Counted from the first letter of the stretch, positions 36,749 through 46,400 are shown. The stretch is DNA of 64,000 bases from Clostridiales bacterium (GCA_017964005.1 JAGCSR010000038.1:1-64000); one strand, 5' to 3'. The notes: generated by a model from the sequence alone, not told the origin. Made by a program: numbers and translations.

Positions 36749-38998
36749 ATGCATAAAAAATTAAACAAAGGAAGATTGCTCAAGACATTTTCTTCATTGA
36801 TGGTGCTTATTGTTTGTGCCGGTTCGATCTCTTCCTGCGTGAAGAAGGATGGATTCGATTACGGTGCAGTCAGGCACAACATGAATAAACCGAAGCATAT
36901 CGCTGCCGAGGATGAATGGTGGGACAGCACGGAGTTTTCCGTTATAGCGGATGGAGCATCTTTCGATATCAATTCCCCTGATGTGGTGGTCAACTGCAAT
37001 ATTAAGGCCGTAACAGAGAACAATGTATATATGTATTACGGAGGGTTCGAATACGCGGCCGATTCTGACAGGAGCATCAATGAGATAGCATGTTTCAGTA
37101 TCGCTCCGGGAAGTGAAGGGAAAACGGTCGGGCTGATCGACATCAGGTCTATTGTTCCTTCAGAAGAAGGCTTTGTTAATGATGTAGGCGGAGTCTATGA
37201 GGAGAACGGGAAGACAAAGATGATCGTCCAGATCCAGTATCTTGATACACGGGGGCTTCAAACATGCGTGTGTGATGTTGATATGTCCAAAGGTACTGTC
37301 GGGGCGTTGACCGAGATCGACTTTGATCCCGGTTCCGACGTTGAAAACGTAACAGTAAATGATGTTGTCTTTATTAACGGAACAGCTTTCATGAAGTGCT
37401 ATGCCGGCGGCTCGGGGGAAGAAGGCGGGTATTGTGTTTATGCATTGGAGGGTGATGACTGTTACAAGGTTCGGACGGACAATATCGACAATATTGATGT
37501 TTTCGAGCGATATGATGACAAGAACATAATAATGTCCGTTACTGTTTACGACAAGCAGGCGTACAAGCTCCTTAACACTGAAACTCTTTCCATAAGTGAG
37601 GTGCCTGATTACCGGGGAGAGATCAAAGCAGAAGGACACTGTCTGATCGCAAAGGGTGCATCGGATTCAGACCGGAAAGTCCTTTTGGATTTCAATAATA
37701 CGTTATTGTCGTACAATCTCTATTACTCCTGTCTTCCCATTGCGGTAAGTGATGACCGGATAATCATCAAAGGGAACGGTTCCGGTACGGAAAACACGAT
37801 GGCAGTTCTTCATAAGGCAGATACTAATCCCAATGCGGGCAAACAGATCATAAAAGCGGCTCATCTTGAACCTGTAACGGAACTGGAAGCTGAGGGAATA
37901 TGCGCTTTCAATAAGACGAACGAGAACTATTTTGTTATAAACGATGAGGAGTACAACTACTGGAATATTTTCGATTGGGATGCTGCTGAAGTTAATTACA
38001 ATGCAGAGAGGATCAGGGCAAGAAGTGAGAAAGTCAATAAACTGATGACGGATATTGCGTCCGCAGAAGGTCCTGATGTGATACTGGGAGCATCTGAATT
38101 CAGGGATATCCAAAATGATAAGTATCTGGCAAATATAGCTTCTAAGATATCTGATCTTAACCTGAGTCCCGAAGATTATTTTACGGGTCTTATTGATGCT
38201 GCTGAAAGAAACGGAAGGAAATATGTGCTTCCTTATGATGTGTCAGTGAACGGGATCATCCTCAACAGCAGTGATGCATCGGGATTGGGTGACGGGATCA
38301 AGATACAGGATTACGGTGCTTTCGTTGCCAATGTGTGCAACGGCAAAGACCCTATGCTTTGTTATTCCGACAGACTCGACTACTTTAATCACCTGATGGG
38401 GTTAACGTTTGAATCTTATGAGAATGATGACGGGACGATGGATTTTGATGTCTACGATTTCCGTTCTATAGCGCAATATGTATATGATAATGTTCCCGGG
38501 CAGATCTCTTTCAAAGAGGGTAAGACGAGAGTTGTAAGTCTCGGGAATATCTCTTTTGACTTTGGCCAATACGGGCAGTCGTTCGGGGACAAGAAGCTGA
38601 TAGGATTACCGTCTCCTGACGGGCGGGGACCGTACTGTACCTGTAATTCCTCAGCATCCATCACGGTGTGTTCATCCTGCGAGGGCGGATGCTGGGAATT
38701 CATCTCTTCCATGATCAATGATGAAGTGCTTAGCCATGCGGCGGGAATACCGATCAGCAGGAAGGCACTGACTTCTTCAGCTGTCAACATGACTGACGGT
38801 ACGCCAATCGAACAGAATGTTATAGATGATTACGTTGCGCTGATCGATAAAGCATCCTTCTATTACTCGACGGACTACACGATAACAAAGATCATCTCAG
38901 AGGAGATGCCTGCATATTTTGACGGGCAGAAGAGCCTGGATGCGGTGATAAAGATAATCAATGAGAGGGTAGGGATCCTGGTTAAGGAGAGAGGATGA
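36749..38998 (+). CDS. Large solute-binding-type lipoprotein (paralogue)
   Basis: 749 residues, related to the 32062 protein in both N- and C-terminal regions; the end (AYFDGQKSLDAVIKIINERV) matches that paralogue closely. Lipobox SISSC (Cys30). The solute-binding part includes IASAEGPDVILGASEFRDIQ and an extended closing segment with a Cys-rich stretch (CTCNSS, CSSCEGGC). No transporter partner nearby. It is coupled to the HSL esterase, 4 nt apart. Ends 17 nt inside the convergent Dus gene. Confidence 0.82.
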   Translation: MHKKLNKGRLLKTFSSLMVLIVCAGSISSCVKKDGFDYGAVRHNMNKPKHIAAEDEWWDSTEFSVIADGASFDINSPDVVVNCNIKAVTENNVYMYYGGFEYAADSDRSINEIACFSIAPGSEGKTVGLIDIRSIVPSEEGFVNDVGGVYEENGKTKMIVQIQYLDTRGLQTCVCDVDMSKGTVGALTEIDFDPGSDVENVTVNDVVFINGTAFMKCYAGGSGEEGGYCVYALEGDDCYKVRTDNIDNIDVFERYDDKNIIMSVTVYDKQAYKLLNTETLSISEVPDYRGEIKAEGHCLIAKGASDSDRKVLLDFNNTLLSYNLYYSCLPIAVSDDRIIIKGNGSGTENTMAVLHKADTNPNAGKQIIKAAHLEPVTELEAEGICAFNKTNENYFVINDEEYNYWNIFDWDAAEVNYNAERIRARSEKVNKLMTDIASAEGPDVILGASEFRDIQNDKYLANIASKISDLNLSPEDYFTGLIDAAERNGRKYVLPYDVSVNGIILNSSDASGLGDGIKIQDYGAFVANVCNGKDPMLCYSDRLDYFNHLMGLTFESYENDDGTMDFDVYDFRSIAQYVYDNVPGQISFKEGKTRVVSLGNISFDFGQYGQSFGDKKLIGLPSPDGRGPYCTCNSSASITVCSSCEGGCWEFISSMINDEVLSHAAGIPISRKALTSSAVNMTDGTPIEQNVIDDYVALIDKASFYYSTDYTITKIISEEMPAYFDGQKSLDAVIKIINERVGILVKERG

Positions 38999-39923
38999 TC
39001 TGATAAACGATCTCTTCGTACTCCGCGTATCTCTTTGCTTTCAGCAGGCGTTTGATATCGCGTTCCTTTCCGTCGAACAGGACCTGCCAGTAAGACCACA
39101 GCTCTCTCATCTTGAACAGGACATTGATATCAGGTGACATGACCTTCTGATATTCGTGATAGAGAGTATCGTGTAATCTCCTGAACTTCTCGAAGTCCGT
39201 TTCCGATGCTATCCCCTTAAGTTTGTCGGCAAGAGAAGGATCGGATATCAGACCTCTTCCGGTCATTACCGGATCAAGGCTGATGTTGAACTGCTTTGTC
39301 AGATCATCGTAGTCCTTTACCGCAAAGATATTTCCATTGTACACGAGAGGGTTCTTTGAATGCTCCAAAGCATATGCGAAGTGTGCTTTTCGGGGATCCC
39401 CCTTATAGAAGTCTGATCTTATCCTGGGATGAATGATCAGTTCGCTCACAGGATAATCATTGAAGATATCCATAAGATCATAGAACTCATCCGGGTTATA
39501 ATAGCCGAGCCTTGTCTTGATCGATATCTTCATATCTTCGGTTGCGGCATAAGAGTAGATGTCATCTAAGAAACTTTGAAGTTCCGGTGTGTCCGTAAGG
39601 AATGCTGCGCCTTTGCCTTTGGCGCAGACGGTTCCGGAAGGGCATCCGAGATTCAGGTTTACTTCCCCGTATCCCATTGTATGAAGTTCTCTTGCCGCTT
39701 CGATAAAGTATTCTGACTTGCGGGTAAGTATCTGGGGGACCAGGTTTATCCCGGAGTTGTTTTCGGGGATAAGATCTTTTCTCTCGCGGGGTGTCAGGGG
39801 ACACTTCTCGGAGGGAGATATAAACGGCGCGAAGAACTTATCTGCGCTGCCGTAGATCCCGTTATAAGCATTGCGGAATATGTAACCTGTAATCCCTTCC
39901 AGCGGGGCAAGATATATCTTCAT
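38982..39923 (-). CDS. tRNA-dihydrouridine synthase family protein
   Basis: FMN-dependent Dus-fold reductase: N-terminal MKIYLAPLEGITGYIFRNA (substrate/FMN region), the conserved NLGCPSG with catalytic Cys, and VMTGRGLISDPSL near the end. It reduces uridine in tRNA to dihydrouridine. The chosen start at 39923 has AAGG 6 nt upstream and begins directly with the family N-terminus; an in-frame ATG 21 nt earlier is possible. It is shorter at the C-terminus (about 313 residues) than DusB. Convergent overlap of 17 nt with the lipoprotein gene. Confidence 0.87.
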   Translation of the reverse strand: MKIYLAPLEGITGYIFRNAYNGIYGSADKFFAPFISPSEKCPLTPRERKDLIPENNSGINLVPQILTRKSEYFIEAARELHTMGYGEVNLNLGCPSGTVCAKGKGAAFLTDTPELQSFLDDIYSYAATEDMKISIKTRLGYYNPDEFYDLMDIFNDYPVSELIIHPRIRSDFYKGDPRKAHFAYALEHSKNPLVYNGNIFAVKDYDDLTKQFNISLDPVMTGRGLISDPSLADKLKGIASETDFEKFRRLHDTLYHEYQKVMSPDINVLFKMRELWSYWQVLFDGKERDIKRLLKAKRYAEYEEIVYQIILSP

Positions 39924-40031
39924 CTGAAGCCTTATGTCCTCCATGATCGACCATTCATTCTCTCGAAAACATATTTTACCCCAATATCAGATCTGTTGGG
40001 AAATAGAACTTATGCCGATACTTGTTCATGC

Positions 40032-40037
40032 TATAAT
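40032..40037 (+). promoter_or_regulatory. Extended -10 promoter for SPFH gene
   Basis: ATGCTATAATGG, the TGnTATAAT form, 31 nt before the 40068 start codon. Confidence 0.55.
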
Positions 40038-40067
40038 GGATAAGAATAAAAATCGGGGAAGACAAAT

Positions 40068-41168
40068 ATGGGATTTATAAGCAATATTGCCGGCACCTTG
40101 TCGGATTCAATAGAATCAGAACTTAAAGACCAGTATATCGAGACGTTCAGAACAGATTCCTTAGGTCAGGAAATACTCGTTAAACGCGCACAGCGCATGA
40201 ATGCCAAAGGCTTCAATCAGGGCAATAACGAGATAATCTCTGCAGGATCCAAGGTGATCGTTCCGGAAGGGACTTACGCTCTCATGATCGACAACGGCCA
40301 GATCGTCGATACCGTCATGGAGGCGGGTACTTATACTTGGGAGAATTCATCGTCTGCCTCTCTTCTGTCCGGAAACGTCAAAGGTGTAATGGGAGATGTT
40401 TTCGACAGGTTCAGATTCGCGGGCGAGATCCCGAAGATGCAGAGGATCTACTATGTCAACGGCCTCGAGATAATGAACCAGACCTCGAATCAATATCTTA
40501 AAGCTCCTTACCCCGATCCGGTCTACGGGAATCTGTACTTCAAGTTCAGGATAACGTTCTCGTTCAGGATCGTAGACCCGGCCAAGTTCTATAAGCGCTC
40601 TGCCAAGGACACTACCGTGTACGATTATATGGGATCTCCTGCCTGTCCCAAGATGCCTTTCCTGGAAGTCAGAGATCACATGGAAGAAGCCCTCAACCTC
40701 TGTGCTTCCCGTGATAAAATTCCTTTCCCCCAGCTCCTCTCCAACAAGAGCAAGCTGAGGGATGCCGTTAACGAAGCGGTATCGAAGGTGTGGCTCGAGC
40801 AGCGCGGAATGGTCGTTGCGTCCATCGCGCTGACCGATCTGACTCTTGACGAGGCTTCAAGAAGCCGTGTCGAACAGTTTGATTCGGCGAAGATCTTTGC
40901 TGACGATCCGGATGCGCTTCAGGCACTGGCAAAATTAGGATTCATCGAAGCCATGAACACCGCGGCCGCAAATCCGGCGGGTGCCATGACAGGTTTTGCG
41001 GGAATGGGGATGGCCGGCGCCTTCTCAGGCAGCACACAAGAGCCCGCTTCGGGCATTGACGGACAGACCGCCACGGTCCCTGCAACTTGTCCGTTCTGCG
41101 GGATACAGCTTCCTTCTCAGGGAGGGCTGGCAAACTGCCCGGCATGTAATGCGGATATCAAACAATAA
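40068..41168 (+). CDS. SPFH-domain protein with C-terminal zinc ribbon
   Basis: 366 residues of the YdjI-like SPFH_2 family (called virion core protein in some databases, though bacterial members are not viral). The SPFH/band-7 part spans about 20-290; an Ala/Gly-rich linker and a short zinc ribbon CPFCGIQLP...CPAC end the protein. SPFH proteins oligomerise on membranes and organise microdomains; Bacillus YdjI works with the PspA-like YdjF/LiaH. AATCGGGGAAGACAAAT precedes the ATG. The next gene encodes a small membrane protein 13 nt downstream, a possible partner. Confidence 0.85.
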   Translation: MGFISNIAGTLSDSIESELKDQYIETFRTDSLGQEILVKRAQRMNAKGFNQGNNEIISAGSKVIVPEGTYALMIDNGQIVDTVMEAGTYTWENSSSASLLSGNVKGVMGDVFDRFRFAGEIPKMQRIYYVNGLEIMNQTSNQYLKAPYPDPVYGNLYFKFRITFSFRIVDPAKFYKRSAKDTTVYDYMGSPACPKMPFLEVRDHMEEALNLCASRDKIPFPQLLSNKSKLRDAVNEAVSKVWLEQRGMVVASIALTDLTLDEASRSRVEQFDSAKIFADDPDALQALAKLGFIEAMNTAAANPAGAMTGFAGMGMAGAFSGSTQEPASGIDGQTATVPATCPFCGIQLPSQGGLANCPACNADIKQ

Positions 41169-41181
41169 GGAGATAAGAGGA

Positions 41182-41559
41182 ATGGCTGAAGTTAACAATA
41201 TGCAGAATGATTTTTATACATTGCCTCCCAAGCCTGCAGCCCCAAATCTTCGTGGCGGCAAGCTGTCTTTGGCGGCCATGATCATGGGTATCGTAAGCTA
41301 TCCCTTATCACTCGTCTCGTTATGGGCCGTATTCTGGCTCGCATATGGACGCGAGAATATGCTTGTGATCCGGATTGCATCTTTTTCCATACTGTTTGCG
41401 GTTATGGCAGTCCTTGCGATCATCCTGGGTATCATAGCCAAGAAGTTAGGTTCCAGAACAAGCATGCTTATCGTGACACTTGTAACCTCGGTCCTGACGA
41501 TCCCTGTTATCGCGCTCAACGTGTATATCCTGATCTACTACATCGGCATGACTTACTGA
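41182..41559 (+). CDS. Small multi-helix membrane protein
   Basis: 125 residues from the ATG at 41182 (AGGAGATAAGAGGA upstream); the frame upstream of this start is the shadow of the SPFH gene. A Pro-rich N-terminus is followed by three hydrophobic helices (about 30-50, 65-88, 95-118). No family recognised. Close downstream of the SPFH gene, perhaps its membrane anchor. Confidence 0.65.
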   Translation: MAEVNNMQNDFYTLPPKPAAPNLRGGKLSLAAMIMGIVSYPLSLVSLWAVFWLAYGRENMLVIRIASFSILFAVMAVLAIILGIIAKKLGSRTSMLIVTLVTSVLTIPVIALNVYILIYYIGMTY

Positions 41560-41619
41560 TGCCGGCTATGGTGTATAATAGGGGACGGAAGTTTATTTTC
41601 CGCGGTGGAGGATTTGAGA

Positions 41620-43542
41620 ATGAACAATCGGATAGCTATATTTGCCAATGGATTCAGCAATGAATTTGTTGAACATATAGTTACGGGTTTATGGAAGAAG
41701 GCAAAAGAAGACTGCGTGGATCTTTTTGCTTTCGTCACTTATTGCAGTCCGGGAGATCACGAACTTCAGAATAAGTGCCAGCTCAATATCTTCCATCTTC
41801 CTGATCCCAAAGAATTCGACGGAGCGATCATGCTCACCAATACATATAATTTCCCGGATGAGCAGGAACGTGTATGCGCGCGCTTCCAAAGGGCGGGAGT
41901 ACCCATGCTTTCGTTGGAAGTTGATGTTCCCAATATGTCCTGTATCAAATCCGAGAACTATAAGGGTGTCAGAGATCTTGCCAACCACCTGATCGAACAT
42001 CACAACGTTAAGAAGATCCTCTTTGTAAACGGCGTAAAGGAGAATGTGGAGAATGCCACAAGACGACAGGCGCTCATTGATGCTCTTGAAGAACACGGCC
42101 TTAAGCTGTTTGATGAATTCTACTGTGACTTCGGATTCTATACTGCGTACAGGGCGATGAAAAAGTATGCGGATGAAGGTAAAGAAATTCCCGATGCCAT
42201 CGTATGTGCCAATGACCATATGGCCCTCGGCATTAATTCCGCACTGACAGAACTTGGCTACAGTGTTCCGGAAGATGTGCTTCTTACGGGCTTTGACATG
42301 ACCAAGGACGGTCAGCATACATTCCCTATCTTATCAACGGTTTCCAGGGATTGGGATAAGTTCGGCGAGCGGGCCTACGATAAACTCAAATATCAGATCT
42401 CCCATCCTGATGAACGTTTCACAGAAGAGTACAGTTCTGTTTTTATTCCGTCGGAAAGCTGCGGGTGTCCTGCTACCAAAGAAGCGATAAAGAACCGTTA
42501 TAATGCGATCAGGAATGTTTATTTCGATAATCTTCAGAAGGAGATAATGGATGTCTTTTTTATGGGTCTGCAGGTCCCTCTGTCCTTTGCCGTAAAGAAA
42601 GAGGATTTCTATGAGAAGGGAATGATGAGTACCTACGATGTTCCTTTGCTGGGTCCCGACTATTGCCTTTGTACCGAGCCTGCATTCTTTGAACTGGATG
42701 ATGATCAGTATCCTGACAGGATCCGCGGTTACAGTTCGCACATGGATATACTGTTTGAACTCCGCGACAGGAAGAGAATGCCCTTAAGGCACTTTGATTC
42801 CAAACAGCTTTACCCCGATTATGCTCATGTTGACGGTCAGTCCGATCTTTATATCTTTGCACCGCTTAACTATCTCGGATTCATCATCGGTTATATTGCT
42901 ATTAAGAACTCGCCAGCACTGCTCTATAATCTCAGTCTCAGCGGGTTCATCAAGAACATGAATGCCCAACTGTTCAGCATGCGCCGCCATATCTTCTCTG
43001 ACCGTACGAACAAGGAACTCAAGAAGATCTACATGACGGATGGACTTACGGGACTGTATAACCGAATGGGTTGCGAGAAAGTCTTATATGATTTCATTTC
43101 TTCGCGAAAAGAACACGATCAGAAGTCGATCCTGGTTTTCGCAGATATCGACAGGATGAAGACCATCAACGATCTGTACGGACACCTTAACGGCGACCTT
43201 GCCATTAAGGCAACGGCTGAAGCATTCAGAAAGTATTCGCCCGAAGACTGGCTGTTCGGAAGATATGGCGGAGATGAGTTTATCGCAGTGGGCCCATGCC
43301 CGGATGAAGATACCATCGAGCAGCTTATAAGGCAGATATCACAATCCATGAGCAGCGAATTCGCAACTCTTAATCTGTCTTTTATCCTTCATGCGAGTAT
43401 CGGTTATACCATAATCGAGCCCGGCGATGATGCATCTATCGAAGATTATATAGACCGTGCTGATAAGTACATGTATTCAGAGAAAGAAAAATATCACGAG
43501 TTTATCGATTCGATAAGCGGACAAAAAGGCAGTGATAATTAA
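41620..43542 (+). CDS. LacI-type sugar-binding domain fused to diguanylate cyclase
   Basis: 640 residues. Residues 1-280 are a periplasmic-binding-protein type 1 fold like LacI/GalR effector domains (IAIFANGFSNEFVEHIVTGL, DAIVCANDHMALGINSALTELGYSVPEDVLLTGFDM), but there is no signal peptide and no HTH. A middle region with an SSCGCP-like turn links to a C-terminal GGDEF domain (about 475-635): TDGLTGLYNR, ADIDRMKTINDLYGHLNGD, and an intact RYGGDEF active site. It should make c-di-GMP in the cytosol in response to a sugar or similar ligand. GTGGAGGATTTGAGA gives the start at 41620. Confidence 0.88.
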   Translation: MNNRIAIFANGFSNEFVEHIVTGLWKKAKEDCVDLFAFVTYCSPGDHELQNKCQLNIFHLPDPKEFDGAIMLTNTYNFPDEQERVCARFQRAGVPMLSLEVDVPNMSCIKSENYKGVRDLANHLIEHHNVKKILFVNGVKENVENATRRQALIDALEEHGLKLFDEFYCDFGFYTAYRAMKKYADEGKEIPDAIVCANDHMALGINSALTELGYSVPEDVLLTGFDMTKDGQHTFPILSTVSRDWDKFGERAYDKLKYQISHPDERFTEEYSSVFIPSESCGCPATKEAIKNRYNAIRNVYFDNLQKEIMDVFFMGLQVPLSFAVKKEDFYEKGMMSTYDVPLLGPDYCLCTEPAFFELDDDQYPDRIRGYSSHMDILFELRDRKRMPLRHFDSKQLYPDYAHVDGQSDLYIFAPLNYLGFIIGYIAIKNSPALLYNLSLSGFIKNMNAQLFSMRRHIFSDRTNKELKKIYMTDGLTGLYNRMGCEKVLYDFISSRKEHDQKSILVFADIDRMKTINDLYGHLNGDLAIKATAEAFRKYSPEDWLFGRYGGDEFIAVGPCPDEDTIEQLIRQISQSMSSEFATLNLSFILHASIGYTIIEPGDDASIEDYIDRADKYMYSEKEKYHEFIDSISGQKGSDN

Positions 43543-43548
43543 ACATAA

Positions 43549-43578
43549 AAGCCCCGTTACCCAAAAGGAACGGGGCTT
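43549..43578. terminator. Bidirectional terminator
   Basis: AAGCCCCGTT pairs with AACGGGGCTT around a 10-nt loop. The minus strand continues TTTTATGTTT and the plus strand GATCTTTT, so it ends both the GGDEF gene and the convergent AraC/GyrI gene. Confidence 0.85.
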
Positions 43579-43591
43579 GATCTTTTGAGGT

Positions 43592-44476
43592 TTATCTCTT
43601 TTTGACCGGGATCCAGATGGCGCTCTTGTAGTCTGCTGCTGCAGGATCACCGTCAGCGTACCACTCGACATTTGCATTGCCGGAGAGTTCGTAGTCGGGA
43701 TTGCCGGGAAGCCATTCGGTGAAGATCTTCGTGTTGACCGACTGCAATGCTCCGGGGCAGGGACCTTCAATGTCAAATACAGCCCAGTCGCAGTCGGGGA
43801 ACTCATAAAGTTCCATACCTTCGGGAACCTCGCCTCCCATATACTTTCCTGCGATCAGATATCTGAAGCTTGTACCTCCGATGTCATCTATGCAGATTCC
43901 GAACTCGCCGATAGAGTTATCGCGTACAGCCTTCTCAAATTCATTTGCAGGTTCTTTTCCTGCGAAGATGTTTGACATGTACTTATCCATAATCTCAGTC
44001 CAGAACTTGGGGATCTCGGTATAAGAGGTCTCGCTGTCAAAGATCTTCTGGAATCCTATGACCTTAAAGTTAACCATTGGTGTGATCTTGTAATCCATGT
44101 TGTCTCCTCCTTGAACGGTTATATTGATCTTTACGGGAAGGAATGTCTTGAACGGTGCACCTGTGCGAACCTGCGAAGGTGTTGCTCCGTGGAAACGCGA
44201 GAATGCCTTGGTAAAGCTCTCAGGTGTCTCATAACAGTAGCGGTAAGCGATATCGATAACCGGATCTTCCGTGCTCCTCAGCTCGATCGCTGCCTGATAG
44301 AGCCTGCGGTTCCTCATGTACTCGCCGATGTTATAACCGGTCAGTATCGAGAACCCCCGCTGAAGAAAGATGGGTGAGATAAATACCTTGTTTGCGACAT
44401 CCTGTACACTGATGTCTTCCTCAAGGTTATTCTCGATAAAGTCTATCGCGGTTCGGATACCTGTAAGCCATTCCAT
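43592..44476 (-). CDS. AraC-family regulator with GyrI-like effector domain (paralogue)
   Basis: 294 residues, paralogue of the 22584 gene. AraC HTH motifs in VQDVANKVFISPIFLQRGFS and IDIAYRYCYETPESFTKAF; the effector domain (about 125-294) ends IWIPVKKR. AAGGAGGAACGCATCA precedes the ATG. Divergent from a GNAT gene (44654), which is a plausible target. Confidence 0.9.
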   Translation of the reverse strand: MEWLTGIRTAIDFIENNLEEDISVQDVANKVFISPIFLQRGFSILTGYNIGEYMRNRRLYQAAIELRSTEDPVIDIAYRYCYETPESFTKAFSRFHGATPSQVRTGAPFKTFLPVKINITVQGGDNMDYKITPMVNFKVIGFQKIFDSETSYTEIPKFWTEIMDKYMSNIFAGKEPANEFEKAVRDNSIGEFGICIDDIGGTSFRYLIAGKYMGGEVPEGMELYEFPDCDWAVFDIEGPCPGALQSVNTKIFTEWLPGNPDYELSGNANVEWYADGDPAAADYKSAIWIPVKKR

Positions 44477-44653
44477 TGATGCGTTCCTCCTTCCTTGATG
44501 ATGTCAGTATAACTTCAGGGAGCAAAGACTGCCTGTCATTTACGATCCGTTTTTGTCCGGTCTCTGCAAACCTGTCTTCATTATATTGCATAACAGTTAT
44601 AATGACATAGATGTATAATCAGTAGATGATATAACAAATAAGGGAGACTTGGG

Positions 44654-45148
44654 ATGAACAGCAAGATCCTGGTTCGCAAAGCAGAACAACAAGATGTCAG
44701 ACAGATAGCCGAGATCTGTGTTGAAGACTGGCAAAGAGCATACCGCGGGATAATCGACAGCGACTACCTGGATTCTTTGAATGTGGATGACCGGTACGAT
44801 ATCGAGATGAGAAGATATCAGGAACTTACCGTTGCAGCAGATGAGGATAAGGTCTTGGGATACGCCTGGCTTGCAGAAACAGAAGAAGAACCTGCGGACT
44901 GCGAAGTCATCGCTTTGTATGTCAGATACGAATACCGCAATAAGGGGATCGGCAAACTTCTGATGCAGTATGCCTTCGATCATTTCAAGAAGAAGGGAAA
45001 GAAGAAAATGGTCATCTGGTGTCTTGAAGAAAACCACGAATCAAGAAAGTTCTACGAGGCTTTGGGCGGCATAGAATCTGAGACCGGCTCTCATAACTGG
45101 GGCGGCAGGGATTACGATATGATCTCTTATCTTTATGATCTGGAGTAG
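44654..45148 (+). CDS. GNAT-family N-acetyltransferase
   Basis: 164 residues, single GNAT domain: LVRKAEQQDVRQIAEICVEDWQRAYRGI at the N-terminus (typical of the RimI-like/YitI group), acetyl-CoA loop YEYRNKGIGKLLMQYA, and ENHESRKFYEALGG. Substrate unknown. AAATAAGGGAGACTTGGG precedes the ATG. Lies divergently next to an AraC/GyrI regulator. Confidence 0.9.
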   Translation: MNSKILVRKAEQQDVRQIAEICVEDWQRAYRGIIDSDYLDSLNVDDRYDIEMRRYQELTVAADEDKVLGYAWLAETEEEPADCEVIALYVRYEYRNKGIGKLLMQYAFDHFKKKGKKKMVIWCLEENHESRKFYEALGGIESETGSHNWGGRDYDMISYLYDLE

Positions 45149-45289
45149 GCATGCACAATAATATATTCCTTACATCATTGTAGCTATTTGACGGTACAAA
45201 CTTAAGAATTTGTCCTCTATAGATTTATCTTTCCACATGTTAATCTTTAGACAGAAGCAGGTTTCTTTTCGAACGGGGGAGGAAAGAAT

Positions 45290-46249
45290 ATGTGTGCTAA
45301 GAAGAGCAAGATCCTGTTTACGATCGCGGCTGCGGTTATTGCGGCCGTGGTTATGTTTTCGTCAGGGTTGCTCATATACAGATATGTTTATCTTCAGAAG
45401 ATCCCGGAACTTGCTCTTGTGGAAGATCTGACGGAAGAAGGATTCTCCTTATATGCCTACAAGGGTGAAGCTGATAAGGGGATCACAAGTCATGCGCAGA
45501 TCAAGAATAAAGATGATTTCCGTAAGATGCAGGATAATGTGCGCAAACTCGTTTCTGCAAGAGGCAGGAAGGTAACAGGGGATATAGAAAATAAACTTGT
45601 TTATCCCGCTTATGCAATGACCATACAGTCGGTCACAATGGGAGAAGAACGAAAGCCCGGACAGACGATCGTCTATTGCAACGGGAACCTGTATACGGAA
45701 TCAGGGAATGTATATAAGTGTGATATGGATATGGAACAGTTTTTCGACAGTGATAATGACATGTACAGCATGAGGGTCTATGAATGGAAAGGCATAACGG
45801 GTTCGGAAGTATTCAGACCCATGTGCTATTCCAATGGTAAGTGGGATAAGGATCTTCTTAAGCCTGCAAGAGATGAGATCATGGAGCAGGGACGTGATAT
45901 TACAGGGGAGATAGTTAAGCTTACCGAAGGCGACAGATGTGATGTATTGGATATAAAACTTAAGAATAATACCGATAAAGACTGGTGCTATGAAGATTGT
46001 TTCCAATATATCGCAGTTGGTGTGGAGATAGACGGCAAGCTCTATACCATTCCCGGCAATCCCAGTGAAGACACTTATGTAGGAGTTATGCCGATGTACA
46101 GCAGTGAGCTTAAGGCCGGTGAAGAGATCGTCAATTCTTTCAATCTCGGAATGTTCGGCAAGCTCCCTCCGGGTGACTACAAGATCGTGATCTTCGGTTT
46201 CTTCGGTGATGACAGCTATTGCGCGCTTGTGCCGTATCAGGCCAGGTGA
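45290..46249 (+). CDS. Membrane-anchored protein with Big_14-like C-terminus
   Basis: 319 residues. One N-terminal membrane helix (about 9-31) then an extracytoplasmic region. The C-terminal part (about 215-315; LKNNTDKDWCYEDCFQYIAVGVEIDGKLYTIP) resembles the bacterial Ig-like Big_14 domain, often found in Lachnospiraceae surface proteins. Function unknown. GGGGGAGGAAAGAAT gives a strong start. Confidence 0.72.
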   Translation: MCAKKSKILFTIAAAVIAAVVMFSSGLLIYRYVYLQKIPELALVEDLTEEGFSLYAYKGEADKGITSHAQIKNKDDFRKMQDNVRKLVSARGRKVTGDIENKLVYPAYAMTIQSVTMGEERKPGQTIVYCNGNLYTESGNVYKCDMDMEQFFDSDNDMYSMRVYEWKGITGSEVFRPMCYSNGKWDKDLLKPARDEIMEQGRDITGEIVKLTEGDRCDVLDIKLKNNTDKDWCYEDCFQYIAVGVEIDGKLYTIPGNPSEDTYVGVMPMYSSELKAGEEIVNSFNLGMFGKLPPGDYKIVIFGFFGDDSYCALVPYQAR

Positions 46250-46253
46250 GTGT

Positions 46254-46400
46254 TTATCCGTATCTCTCAAACCGGCACTGCTCAACGACTTTATCGCCCA
46301 GAAGTGTTATGGCTTTCTTGGGGCATTGACTTATGCAGCGATAGCACATGGCGCACCTGTCAGATGAGATCGCTTTGCCGTTCGTGATCTTAAGGTTACA
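46254..46400 (-). pseudogene. Remnant of EFR1-type ferredoxin C-terminus
   Basis: A short minus-strand frame reads CNLKITNGKAISSDRCAMCY, then RCISQCPKKAITLLGDK and a short tail to a stop. The C-x2-C-x2-C-x3-CP signature is a 4Fe-4S cluster site, and the surrounding sequence matches the end of flavodoxin-ferredoxin (EFR1) proteins. A stop codon lies directly before the fragment and the flavodoxin part is gone, so this is an eroded 3' end. Confidence 0.6.
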
